Origin: Gnomoniopsis sp. IMI 355080 | Lineage: Eukaryota > Ascomycota > Sordariomycetes > Diaporthales > Gnomoniaceae | Direction: 5' to 3' | NCBI GenBank assembly: GCA_027946555.1 | Contig: JAPEVC010000111.1 | Location: forward strand, 54,706-118,705 | Length of the DNA stretch: 64,000 bases | Part shown: positions 47,141-58,469 of the stretch, piece by piece | Layout: each line of letters begins with the position of its first letter | Numbering within the stretch: position 1 is the stretch's first letter | Made by a program: the position numbers and the translations under genes | The notes under the pieces: generated by a model | Told to the model about the DNA's origin: nothing | What the model saw: only the letters and a program-made list of their open reading frames with translations | The model's database searches: none

Positions 47141-48479
47141 CTATGATAACGGTCCAACGACCTTCACGACAAATTCCTCAATGTCCTCGAGGAAAGCCTC
47201 TGGCTGTTCCAGCGCTGCGAAATGGCCGCCCTGGTGAATGGGAGTCAGCATTGATCACAATGGACAGAAATGGCCGCACCAAATCGTCAGTTGCTTACCT
47301 TTTCATGAGTCTTCCTAAACTTCATATTCGGAAAGTACTTGCTCCACGCCTTGGGCACAATGCCAAGATCCTTGAAAGCCGAGTACCCCAATGGCTTCGT
47401 CTTCGAGATCGGGGCCGAGGCACTCCCTCCTGCAAAAAGGGCTCGATATGGCCAGATGCACCGTGGAAGGGACGACGTGAACCAGTATAGCGTGACCATA
47501 CTGAGGATCTTGTCCAATGGGAATCCCTCCGCATCGGACCACTCGAGATGCTTCTCTCCTATCCAAGCCAGTAGAGCAAGTGGACTCGAGGACAACGCCA
47601 GACCGATGGTCGCTGGACGTGTCGCATGTTCCATCGCATACGCCATGCCAGTTTGCCTCCATTGCTTGACCTGCTCCAGCTGTTGCAGCTCCTGCTCACT
47701 GACTCCCTCAGTGTCATTTTGGTCAACAATCCCGTCGGCAGGCAAAAAATTGACTAATGGGTAATCAGCATGCGCCAGAGTTTATCATTAGACCTCGCCA
47801 ACTACTCACCATGGAACGCCTTGCACTCATCATGTGCAACACTCATCTGACGGGCCAAGATATAGCCAACATCCCCGCCCTGAGCGATGTACCCACTACC
47901 AAAGCCAAAGTCGATCATCAGCTGGTTGAGTATGCGAGCAGCATCGGCGGCTGCGAAGTCGTGGCCAGTCGGCGGGCCAGATGACAAAGTGTATCCCGGT
48001 AGAGAGGGGACGATGGCGTGGAATGGTAGGGTCTCGGGCGTATACTTTGTCTTCAACAAGGCAAGCATCGGGAGGAACTCCAAGAAAGAGCCAGGCCAAC
48101 CATGCATGAAAATCACCGGCGTGGCATCTTTCTTTTTGGAGAACAGCGCCGCAAAATGGATGCTTAGGGGCTCATTATCACCGTCCTTGATGGGGATTTT
48201 GAAGTTGGGAAAAGAGTTGATATAAGCCTCTTGTTCGCGCCAATCGAACTTGTCCAGCCATGTTTCTTTCGCATTTATCAACCAGTCGCGAGTGATACCG
48301 AAATACTTGCCTCCGTCTCTGGTGCTGGTTTTGTTCTCCCAAGTCTCGGGTGCTATTGGGGACAGCTTCAAGAGCGTCTTGAAGTCGGATAGGTCCTTGT
48401 CCGCGACATGGAGCTGATATGGCTCCGCCTTGCCCTTTGCCCCAGAAGGAATTTCGTCGAAGCCTTGCGAGGATGCCAT
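47141..48479 (-). CDS. Epoxide hydrolase, alpha/beta fold
   Basis: Predicted 404 aa from exons 48479-47810, 47753-47299 and 47230-47141; introns are GT-AG and phases agree. The N-terminal ~100 residues fit the EHN domain. The alpha/beta hydrolase core has the oxyanion motif HGWPGS (about 126), the nucleophile D203 in GGDVGYI and the catalytic His378 in GGHFAALEQPE, which is encoded by the last small exon. The family hydrolyses epoxides to vicinal diols through an Asp ester; roles are detoxification or secondary metabolism. No signal peptide, so cytosolic or ER-associated. It is divergent from the DHA1-type MFS gene, with 1.0 kb between starts; a joint detoxification role is possible but unproven. 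Confidence 0.9.
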
Positions 48480-49491
48480 GATGGTTACGCTGACGATGTT
48501 GGCTAGCTGATGAATAGAATAGAAAAATAGGTTGAGAAGGGCTCTCGCGACTTTGGAGACTCACACTCTTCCCCTCACTTTTGTAACCTAATGAAAGTAC
48601 GGAGTACGGAGTCGATCTTCATGCCGAGATCAAAACCCGCCAACACCGGTATGCATCAAGCCTGTCATGCATCGCAATGTACGTCCTTGCGAAACGAACC
48701 TGTCAAATTTTCAATCATGATGATTGAAAAGACAATGTGTCTCACATACAAGCTGGAGTACAACAAGACTTTCTCATGTGGCAAGTTTGAATGAAATGAA
48801 CTTTTGAACGGCTGCTTGCTTACAAACCACGTCAAATGGACGGGGATAGGCCGCACGTCGACGTCGATGTCGATCTCGTCCGACCTTGTCGTGCTTGGTT
48901 GCTTGGCGGCCATCGCATCGCATCGACATGAGAAGAAGAAGAAGGGAGCATGCGTCGCTCGCACCGCCCACTCCAGTTTTCCATTCTTTGTCATAAATAA
49001 AGCTCAAACAATCTTCGAGCTTGCATCGAAGGAATGACATCGAATTGTTTCGAGCAGTGGACGTTTTGCAATCGGCCCGAGCTGTCATTTCGTTCTGTTC
49101 AACGAGGATCAGACTTTACGGAAAGATGCCGTCGCCCTGAAATACTGGGCCCTGCTGGAACTTTCGGGACGCGAGCGACTCATGAATCCACACAAAGTCG
49201 TCATCACGATGACTTCACTGATCAAGGGAACTGGGAAAAACTTAAAAGAAGCTCAAACGACGATGATGGACGACCCATATTTCGTCTATCCGGTTCCAGC
49301 CCTGTGCGAAATATGATATAAAAATGGATTTAAAGCTATCAAAATCTTTAAAAGGAGGAGCTCGCGCTCCCCCGCCGACGGCAAAACATGTACATATGAC
49401 CCAATGTTCTGTTCTCGAACTCGAGCGTTTTCCAGGTCGTACTAGACGGATACATTGAATATTTCTGATTTGGGCATCGGCACAACTCAGA
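48480..49491. promoter_or_regulatory. Divergent promoter region, epoxide hydrolase / MFS
   Basis: About 1.0 kb between the starts of two divergent genes. No recognised gene or exact operator. If the two genes are co-regulated, the signals should lie here. Confidence 0.4.
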
Positions 49492-51427
49492 ATGGCGGAA
49501 CAACCAGATGTTGAAAAGCAGGAGCATGCAGGAGTCGAACATCGTTCTTCTGCGTCCTACGGACTAAGTATGCCATCCATCCATACTCCCCCAAAATCTC
49601 AGCATTTCCAGATACAGACCTAACATCATTACAAGACGGAGTAGACCGTACCTCATGGGACCAAAGCACAAGGAGAAACACCAACGAAGCTGGGACCGTA
49701 CCAGAGCGAGGCCGTCAAGCAGCAGGCGTGCCCGGCGCAGTGAAAGTCACGGAGGACGGAAAGATTATCCATAGCTGGAACGGTCCTGATGATCCCGATC
49801 TACCTTTCAACTGGGCACCGTGGTACAAATGGGTTCTTACGGTCACGGTCTGCTTCATCTCGATCTTGACGGGTCTTCCGGCAGGAAGCTATGGCTCGGG
49901 ATCATCGGACATAGCTAGCCAGTTCAACATCATGAACAAACCCTTCGACAACACAATCTGGGCGACAGTATCATGGAACATGGGCGCAGCACTATGGCCG
50001 TTGATCTTTGTGCCGTTGACCGAGTCAAAGGGCCGTATGCCTGGGTATGTGCTCTCCTGTGAATAGTGGTGGCGCCGAACAATGAAATAAGAAAACAAAA
50101 TCAAGACTGACATGAACCGCGGCCAGATACTTCGGAGCCTACATCATCTTTGTATTGTGTTTGTTCGGCTCTGCCTTTGCGCAAAACTACGCCACCTTGA
50201 TTGTCACCCGCTTTGTACGTTGTCACAGAGCCACATTAACTTGCATCCCGCGCTTCCTTTGCTAACTTTGTGGATCATCAGTTTGGCGGTGGTGCCTCGT
50301 CCGTCGCGATCAACATTGTTGGTGGCAGTATAGCCGATGTATGGAAAGGCGACAAAGCTCGATCCCTCCCCATGTCCCTGTTCGGATTCACTTCCGTCGC
50401 GGGCATCGCTCTGGGGCCTTTCGTAGGCAGCGCCATCTTGCAGATCAACAAGCCCCAGGCGTGGCGGTGGGTCTTTTACATCCAGATCATCTACAACGCC
50501 GCGTTGATCCCCATCTTTTGGTTCATTTTGAAGGAGACCCGAGGCGACGTGATTCTCGCCCGTCGTGCCAAGAAGCTGCGCAAGGAGACCGGAAAGGAAA
50601 TATACGCCGAGAGCGAGCTGACCAAGGAGTCGACCTTGACACTTTTGAAGCTCTCGTTCTACCGTCCTGCAAAGATGCTCACGACGGAGCCCGTTGTCAT
50701 CTTCTTTACGCTCTGGGTGTCCTTTGCGTGGGGCGTGCTATTCTTGTTCTTTTCGTCTGTCGTCCAGACGTTTCAAGCGTCGTATGGCTTTGGTACATGG
50801 TCAACTGGTCTCGTCCAGCTCGCCGTCAGCGTGGGCGCGCTCATAGGGATGATCATCAATCCAATCCAAGACTGGGCATATCTGAGATCTGCGCGGCGGA
50901 ACAAAGAGAGACCCGGAAAGCCCATCCCTGAGGCAAGGCTGTACTTCTCCGTTCCGGGGTCGCTGCTCTTTGCAGGAGGGCTGTTCTGGTACGCTTGGAC
51001 TTGCCAGCCCAGTATTCACTGGATGGTACCTACTTGTGGCATCGCCTGCGTTGGAGTCGGCATCTACAGCATCTACTTGGGCGTCGTCAACTATCTTACC
51101 GACGCGTACGAGAAGTACGCCGCATCTGCCCTGAGCGCGGCGTCCATGGGCCGCAACTCCTTTGGCGCTTTCCTACCTCTGGCATCGCAGCCGCTATTCA
51201 CAACCCTAGGTTTTGGATGGGCCGGCTCCCTGTTGGGCTTCATCGGTGCTGCCATGGTTGCCATTCCTATAGTGTTGCTGTTCAAGGGCGAGGCCATCAG
51301 GGCCAACAGTCCATTCATGAGAGAGGCCAGCTACGACGACGAGGAAACGAACTCGAGGATGACGAGCTATCAATCGCATAACGCGACTGCGACCCGTCGG
51401 AGTTCTTCATTTACAGAGCACTTTTGA
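49492..51427 (+). CDS. MFS transporter, DHA1 (polyamine/drug) type
   Basis: Predicted 572 aa from exons 49492-49567, 49636-50044, 50127-50214 and 50282-51427, all in phase. A hydrophilic N-terminus of about 100 residues (SWNGPDDPDLPFNWAPWYKW) comes before 12 predicted membrane segments. The WNGPDDPDLPFNW motif before segment 1 and the FGGGASSVAINIVGGSIADVW block in segment 5 are hallmarks of DHA1-type exporters such as yeast Tpo and Flr1 proteins, proton antiporters for polyamines, drugs or toxic metabolites at the plasma membrane. The C-terminal tail is Ser/Thr-rich and may be phosphorylated. Substrate not deducible. Confidence 0.9.
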
Positions 51428-51746
51428 GTGCGTAATTTTTGGCAAGCAATATTCATTTTGATAGAAGTTGGCTTCTGTATTGGTCGACTTGACTGAAGCT
51501 ACAGTTTGAGTTGGAAGAGAGACATAAAGCAATGCAACCAGTAGTGAGATAAAATTGTCCGATCGATTCGAGGCTGAACGTGGTGACTGTCGTTTAGATG
51601 GTGAACGCAGTCTATTAATATCAGAGAGATAACATGGGTTTGAACGAGGCTTGGGCTCGCATTTTCGCTGTTTAGATTTGACACACTTTCTCTCTTTCTA
51701 TAGACGAGCTTAGCTAGCTGTAGCTTCATAGCCTCATGAAGCTAAT

Positions 51747-51759
51747 CCCCCCCCCCCCC
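51747..51759. repeat. Homopolymer run (13 C)
   Basis: Thirteen consecutive C about 320 bp past the MFS stop codon. Prone to slippage and sequencing error. Confidence 0.9.
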
Positions 51760-52284
51760 AAAACCAAGCAAAAAATCTCGTCAATTCGCGAATTCGCTTC
51801 AAGGCCAGGTACATACATGCCAACGGTCAGTCAAAGACAAGCTTAGAGTACCAGCCTGCCTCACCCGGGCCCCCGCGGACTTCGGCCAGCCTTCAGAGAC
51901 CCACAAGAGTGAACCCCCACAAGCGGCTGGAGGACGAATCTTGTGCAGTTCGACCAGCGGAGGCTTGCCGGTCGAGCTGGGGTGAGAGGCGCGTAAAATG
52001 GTTGGCCCGAAAGAGGGTACTTCTGAGTACTCTCTAGAGAGAGTGATCTCTGGAAGAGGATCGGTTGCCGATCTTACCCTAGCTTCGTCCGTCCGGCAGT
52101 TACCCGTAGGATTTTTCCCTGGGAAAAAGGCTCCGACTTCCGACTTCGACGGACGGGACGGAGAACAGTCGTCGTATGTTGGGGCTGCTCGGAACCCCCA
52201 CGATGTGTTGGCATCTGCTGTTGAAACGGCTGAGACGGATCAGTTTACCTATCGTTCCCCGGTTGGCAGCCAAGACCGTGGAAG

Positions 52285-53414
52285 TTCTAGAAGTCTGACC
52301 AAGTACGGAAACCAGATTCTCGTCACATCGTGCCCTCTAGACTACAGATACAGGGTGTGCATGATTCGTGACAGCATCGCGACCTTCTAGAAGTCGAAGC
52401 GACCCTGCATAGGGCAGATAGGCCTCACTACCCCCACCAACAGGGACGTCCTGACTGCCGGAGCCATCATGTTCCGCTCGGAAGCGTCGAAGCATTCGAG
52501 ACTCCATCTCATGAATCGAAACACAAGCCACCATGCTCTCTTACTCCTACGGACCAATCCCACCGACGCGACCGAGGCGGGCGGAGAACGGGACTGCGAG
52601 CGTTGCGACTCCACGTATACTATGTCACCGTGTGCAGGAAGCCTTGATTGAAAGCATCTCCCCCACGGAAATGAGACCATCCACAGGCAAACGTATCTGC
52701 ATGCGCACACGGGCTCTGCATACACATCATAAGGTAATCAGAAGCCATACTCCCTACTGCCATGTATGTCCTCGGTCCCCTTTTCTGTGACGCTTCTAGC
52801 GTCCCTGTCTTGGGGTGGGAATATGTTCGTGTTGCATACTTGGCGCACCACATCACGATCCACACTTTTTGCACGTCATGGCATAAGCCACTCATAGAAA
52901 AGTGTGATAGAAAGAAAGAAAGGGAAACCGTTCCTCCGGCCGCATTGCTGAGGGCGCGAAAGCTTGGCAGAGAAACCTTTCCCTTTCAGGAAGCTGTGAG
53001 AAGGGGCGCTGATAAGTCTTCGAAACCATGGAAACAGCGTCATTCCGCAGCCGCCGCTTCTCGAAGCCTTCTAGAAGGGAGGAGGGGAGGTGGGGTGAGG
53101 TTTGATGATGACGCCGGTAGACGGGACGACGGTGCAGCGTAGCACCGATGCTCGCGCCCGCAGCCTCACGCGGGGTGCGTCCGTCGTGAGAATGGTGGTG
53201 GTGGTAGTGATGATGCTGCTGCTGACTAGTGTGTGTGTGTGTGTGTATCTACTATGTATGTGTGTTTAGTGTGTGTGTGGATTGGCGACCTGTCAAGCAA
53301 AGTGGGCAAGCAAAAGCAAGGAGGTGAGACGGGAAAAGGCTGCGGTGCGGCAGGGGCGCAATGTCGATGGTGGTTGGAATGGAACAAGAGAGACATCCCG
53401 GCCATCTTCTAGAA
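52285..53414. promoter_or_regulatory. Cluster of heat-shock-element-like palindromes
   Basis: TTCTAGAA occurs at 52285, 52385, 53069 and 53407; the third is preceded at 53058 by TTCTCGAA. The first two share the longer TTCTAGAAGTC and are exactly 100 bp apart. TTCnnGAA is the core of the heat-shock element bound by Hsf1. No coding gene begins nearby in an obvious way, so the target, if any, is unknown. Confidence 0.35.
53229..53246. repeat. (GT)n microsatellite
   Basis: Nine GT units; more GT-rich sequence follows to 53280. Confidence 0.9.
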
Positions 53415-53828
53415 GCCCCGAAATGCAGCTGTGGTTGGCTGTTTGGCAAGGCGGCCGCAGATGGTGGAGCGCTTGGCCACCCACCGGGGTGTGTCGACCT
53501 CTGTGTGGTGTGTGGGTCGTTCCTTGTTGAACAGTCCCACTAAGAGGGAACGTACTGCGGACTTTCCAAGATGCAAGCGCGAGATGAAAAGAGGGCTTTG
53601 TATCTGTATGCCGGGCTAGTTAAGTGATGGTGGTGGTGTGGATATCTGGGAAAGTCGACTACTTAGTACATCTGCAGGACCCAAGCCAGGGCCTTTGATT
53701 GGACGATGGGCCCAAAAGTGCACGAGATGACCCCTCAACCCGCAGCATACATGCCTAGTTCCTGCTTCTTGCGCCTGCATACCTAGGTACACACACGATA
53801 TGGTCCTGCGTCGTGAACTTGGTCGAGG

Positions 53829-53888
53829 GTGTGTGGGAATGTGTGTGTGTGTGGGTGTGTTGATGTATGTATGTATGTGTGTGTGTGG
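53829..53888. repeat. GT/GTAT-rich microsatellite
   Basis: Interrupted GT run with ATGT units, ending in a G-rich tract (to about 53904). Confidence 0.85.
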
Positions 53889-54013
53889 GGCCTGGGGGGG
53901 GGGGTTAACGGGTCGGTTTGCAAGTGGGTTACAGCGCTGTTGGGTATGCGCTGCTGGGCTTGCTGCAGTATGTTAGAAGAGGGTGCCACTGCAGCACTGC
54001 CCGTGTCTCGAAG

Positions 54014-54034
54014 GAGAGAGAGAGAGAGAGAGAG
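54014..54034. repeat. (GA)n microsatellite
   Basis: About ten GA units followed by GGGAGGGAG; a purine tract of a kind that can influence promoter or nucleosome structure. Confidence 0.9.
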
Positions 54035-55726
54035 GGAGGGAGAAAACAGAGAGCGAAAGAGAAGAGGAAAGGACGTATGCTTCCCCCCACGCTGCGCCCA
54101 CGAGTCCACACACGTATGTTGCATTGCCTTGGTTGAGGACGCTGCAGGACAACATGAAAGGGAAAAAAGGGGGAGAAGAAAGGACGAGATTCGGCCGAAA
54201 TGACCTTTATACATAACGCTATTGGTGACTACGCGGCTAGTATATGTGGCCTGAGCCTCTTCCAGGGCAGCAAGTTGATCAGCGTGGCATGACATCTGAG
54301 GAAGTCGGCCGAGTCTAAGCAGAGATAAGGTCCAATCTGGCCATCAGGTCCGAAAGGACATCCGGGGCCGAAGCAAGGAGATGGTGATCTTGGGAATATA
54401 GACCGTTGAACTTCGTCGATCTTATTGGTGATCTACACTGCAGGTGCAGGAAATACCAGCTAATTTGCTAAGCATCTAGTTCCATGGAGAAGACAAACTC
54501 ACATGACTACCTAGATATACTACGACACAGTATTGAAAGGGGTCCACCCAAAGTGACAGCTGCCAGCCAAGCAGCACTGCCCACACACAACACGGGGCAG
54601 ACGTCCCAATCCTGATGCCCATTCTCCCTAGAGCGGTCGATTTAATTTAAGACACGAATGGGAGGCAATAGTAAGCAAGCATGAAATTCGCGACTCAAAC
54701 GAGGTAAGGGAACTCCGCCGGCTTCTAAATGGAGGGACACAAACCTCCCCAGCTCATCTCGTCTGCGTACCTACTTAGAGAAAAGCACCGTAGGTTATGC
54801 CGACGTTGCGCCCCAGGTCACACCCATCCACACGAAGTCCCGCGGTCATACATCTAGGGGTACTTTTACTGTACATTAGGGGAGCTGAGTGACTCTGCAT
54901 TCCAAAAAGCAGGCGAACGGGGGGCCTTGCCTTGTGCATCATCCTACAAGTCATTGCAGCAAATGCCGGGGGGGGGAAGAGGTGTCAGGGAGGGACCCTA
55001 TCGTGTTCCCATATAATAGAACTCATTTAAGACCGCATCGAATGCATAATAGAGGCTTCTAATGATCGATAGAAAGCCTCGGTTCGGTCACCGAGTGAAA
55101 TCAACGGTACACTACGGACGATTTCCACACATTTTTGGCACAGAACAGGGGTTTTCAAGGCTGCTTGTTGTTCCTTCGCCCGTGGTGGGATTATGATCTG
55201 CTTAAAGTGGTTGACTAGTTCAGACGGCCCGATCTCGGCCAGGGTCTGAGTCTCCTGGGCTGAGCATGAGCAGGCCTGCAAGCGAGTGCGAGGGCGCTTG
55301 ACGATGTAGGATTGTGAGGCTACAACATGTGTGTTCGTTGGTAGAGTACTTTACTGTTCATCAGGGTGGACGCTGTTGGAAGTGCTGGTTTCGATATCGA
55401 ATCTCGGCTTTTTTTTGTTGCCGCTATAAAATACAATGTATAGACAATAAAACCAAAGAAAGCTATGTATCTCCATCATGTGGAATCGCGCAAATACATC
55501 GTTTAGCCGCCGCCCCAATAATCATACAAGAAATTATAAGACATGACACCGTAGATCTCATCATTCCCCATCACATAGCCGGTATTGTCCAATGTCCACC
55601 CAGCCCATTTTGTCGCACTGGTCCGAGACCCCAGGACTTGAAGCCTTTGCCGTAGGTTTTTATATCGTAGGTATCATGCCGCTTTGAAGCACATTGTGAA
55701 AAAAACAGGAATCCAAGCAACAATAA

Positions 55727-58369
55727 TCAGAACATGATCCACTCAACTTCGACACCGGGCCCACCAATGCATCGTGTCCAGCTGAAAGGCGCCCGTCGCA
55801 CCAAGCTTCCCAACTTGCTCTCCTGCTGACCGTCCCGGCCCTCGCCAGCCCAGATCCTCTCCAGCACGTCCAGTGCAGCGAGGTTGTTCATGTATCCAGA
55901 ACGTGCCATGATCTCACGGCACTTGGACCTGACCATCCCCTGCTGCATCTCATTGACACACTCTGATCCGGCCACAAAGAGCGGCCAAAGCAGGAACTTC
56001 TCGGCCGAAGAGCCGGCCTCGAGGCTGGTGGCGTAGTATACCACCTGGCTCACCAGGTTGCGGAAGTTGTTGTGTCCACTAGACACGTTCGGGCTGGCCA
56101 GTCGCTCCGTATAGAGCAGCGCCGCATAGCGGAACGCCTCGGACAGAGAGCCGAGATCACGGATCTGCGCGGGCGTTGCGGCCAAGCCTGCTGGCAGAGA
56201 CGCCAGCACACGCTGAGAATCAAACTCCCATGACTGCAGAGCAATCCGTGCCTCCTTCCACTCGCGCCAAAAGGTAGACCGGTGATCGTCGTAAGCAGAA
56301 GTCGGGGAGGTCGGGGACAAGAGGTGCTCCTCTTCCAGGGGACCACCAAAGCCGTTGCCGTCGTAACGTCCTGCTGCTGCTGCTGGTGGTGGTTGAAGCT
56401 TGCCAAACAAGTCGGCGCTTAGGTGGTGCTGGTGCTTGTAGCCGTGACCAAGAGGCGGTTCGAGGGGCGATTGGGAGCGAGAGGGGACGTGGCGAGGTGC
56501 GGGATTGCTGTGGAGGTTCTGCACTGAGCGATGCTGAGACATCATGTTCAGCCTGCCCAGCTTGATGATAGTTTTGAAGAGCTCCCGGTCGCAGCCAACG
56601 AGGTTTTCTGCGCCTGGGGGCAGAAGTTGAGCCTCTGGCATAACGCCGTAAAAAGAGCTGTTTAGCTGAGCCTCACGATCGTTGATACTAGCCGAGATGG
56701 CGTCAAAGTAGGTGAAAAGAGCCTCCATCCAGATCGAGTCTCTTGATGGCGGGAACGGAGAGGATCGCCTCATGCCGAGAATCTTCTTCACGCCTGCGAA
56801 TTGCGTGTGGAATTTTGCAATGCCTGATTCAGCCATGCGGTAATGGCACAGCAGCAGAATAGTAGCCAAGACGGCATCGCCTCTTGCTTTCGTGGGGTCG
56901 TTGAGCTGCTCATTGAGTAGGTGGACGGCCAGGTTTCGGTGTTGGTATTCTTCAGACAAAGTCCGGTCATCCTCTGCAACAGGACGCGGCATCCCAGTGT
57001 GGGCCTTCTCCTGATCCACATTCAGGCTCAGCTTTCGCTTCATTCGCAGGTTGCATGCTGCGAGTGCACAAATGGCATGCTGAAGACTGCGGCTGGTGGC
57101 GGCAAGCGCAATGATGTGTTCTCTGAAAGGGTTTTGTGGTCCATCGATGAACACCATTCCGGGACACATGGTGTTCTCGTAGTAATCCATGAAGAAGGGG
57201 ATCTTTGCGATGAGATCCTGGCTCACTGGAGGCACTGGTTGGTCCATGACCGCGGGCCATGGCAGGTTGTGAGCAGCCGTCTTATCCTCTTCGGGCGAGT
57301 GAGCCCAAAAGTGCCTATCTGATTGTGCGCTGGTGCTATAGGCATCCAGACCAGGGGTTGCTGAAGAGTGGTGGACATATTAGTCCCGACGAGCCTAGTA
57401 GACGTATTGAGAGGTGAACAGTATCTCACCAAGAGGTTCGTACTCCATCAGGCGGTTGCTCAGATGAGCTTCAAAGCCGTCCATGTGTGAATGAATGCTT
57501 GAACTGGGTTCTGATGGAGCGTAGACTAGGCTAGGGCAGGAGGTAGGCGCCCGACCATGCCCGTGGTCCATCATCATGGACGACACTGGGCTCTGAGGTA
57601 CGGGCGAGTTGGCGCTGTTGTAGCTCTCAGCATACATGTGTGAGGGGCTGGTGACAAAGGGGAGGTCGTCTCGTGAGAAGGTGTTGCTGAGGGGCGACAT
57701 GTAGTCCGATTCACTCAGCGAGTCGATAGAGGCGGAGAGCGGTTCAGAGGGTCCATGAATGAGGATAGGGCCCAGCTTGGGAAACCTTGACCCATCGTTC
57801 GGCAGGCTGGCCGAATATGGGACATTGTGCCAGTGGCTTGGGACTGCTGGCATTGGTGGCGTTGGCTCCGCTTGCGACAGTCTTGAGAAATCGTAGCCGT
57901 GGTATGGTGTTGGAGGCATAGAGGTAGCATAGTGGTGATCAGCCGGTCCATCGACGTCGCTCCGGACACTGCGAGGGGACAGAGAGCCCTGCTCGTGCCA
58001 GTGACCTGCGCTTGCCGCACTTGCATGTCCTTGACTGCCAGCCATGCTCGAGTTCGCACGAGCTCTGGGGGAGCTCTTTTTGACGGTGTTGACCGGTGGC
58101 GACTTGGCTATTGGCAGTGAGAGCCCACGAAGCTTTCCACGACTGGCGACGCCCACGCCCCACGTCAACTGGGTCTTGTACCCGGAGCATTCGTTGCCAA
58201 TTTCCAAACATTGGGAGCAATAGGGCCTTCTGCGATCACACTTCACACCCCTCTTTGAACATGTGAAGCAATCATCAGCAGCCCCACCCGCGGGTGCACG
58301 TCTCCTTCGCTTGCGCACAGCAGCCGCATCAGACTTGGGGTTCGACGGGGTCGGTAGTGGAACTGTCAT
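55727..58369 (-). CDS. Zn(II)2Cys6 transcription factor
   Basis: Predicted 857 aa from exons 58369-57430 and 57360-55727 (GTGAGA donor, TTCAG acceptor). A basic run (VRKRRRRAP) precedes the zinc cluster C34-x2-C37-x6-C44-x6-C51-x2-C54-x6-C61 (start CFTCSKRGVKC), followed by a conserved LTWGVGVASRGKLRG segment. Residues about 90-360 are Ser/Pro-rich and disordered. The second exon has the helical fungal-specific middle region (Fungal_trans_2 type), beginning with LIAKIPFFMDYYENTMCPG and HIIALAATSRSLQHAICALAA, and running to the C-terminus. The protein should bind CGG-type DNA motifs as a dimer and act in the nucleus. Its target genes cannot be read from here. The gene sits alone between large empty regions, as seen for developmental regulators; that is an inference. 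Confidence 0.92.
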
Positions 58370-58456
58370 CTTGACGGAAAGTTCAAGTTATGTAATAGTT
58401 TCGAGTATCCCAATGCTGGGAGTAGGTAGCTGGAGTTTCCAAGACCAGCGAGGGAA

Positions 58457-58469
58457 TATATATATATAT
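58457..58469 (-). promoter_or_regulatory. TATA-like (TA)n element
   Basis: Run of TA repeats about 90-100 bp upstream of the regulator's start codon, in the right place for a core promoter; could equally be a simple repeat. Confidence 0.35.

Larger units (their letters stand above)
51428..55726. other. Long convergent gene-poor region
   Basis: 4.3 kb between the 3' ends of the MFS gene and the Zn(II)2Cys6 gene, an unusually long space between convergent genes. It has a 13-C run (51747-51759), simple repeats, and four copies of TTCTAGAA. Open frames of 60-180 codons are mostly in simple-sequence DNA and are not convincing. An 84-codon minus-strand frame at 55027-55281 (two CxC/CxxC motifs, possible acceptor upstream) is the only one with protein-like composition. 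A non-coding transcript may be present. Confidence 0.45.

Noticed and set aside
53773..54295. Several 60-170-codon frames around the GT and GA microsatellites
   Set aside because: They owe their openness to simple repeats and encode dipeptide-type low-complexity sequence.
55027..55281. 84-codon minus-strand frame with CxC and CxxC motifs
   Set aside because: Protein-like composition but no family, no ATG-led full gene and no second exon found; could be a gene remnant.
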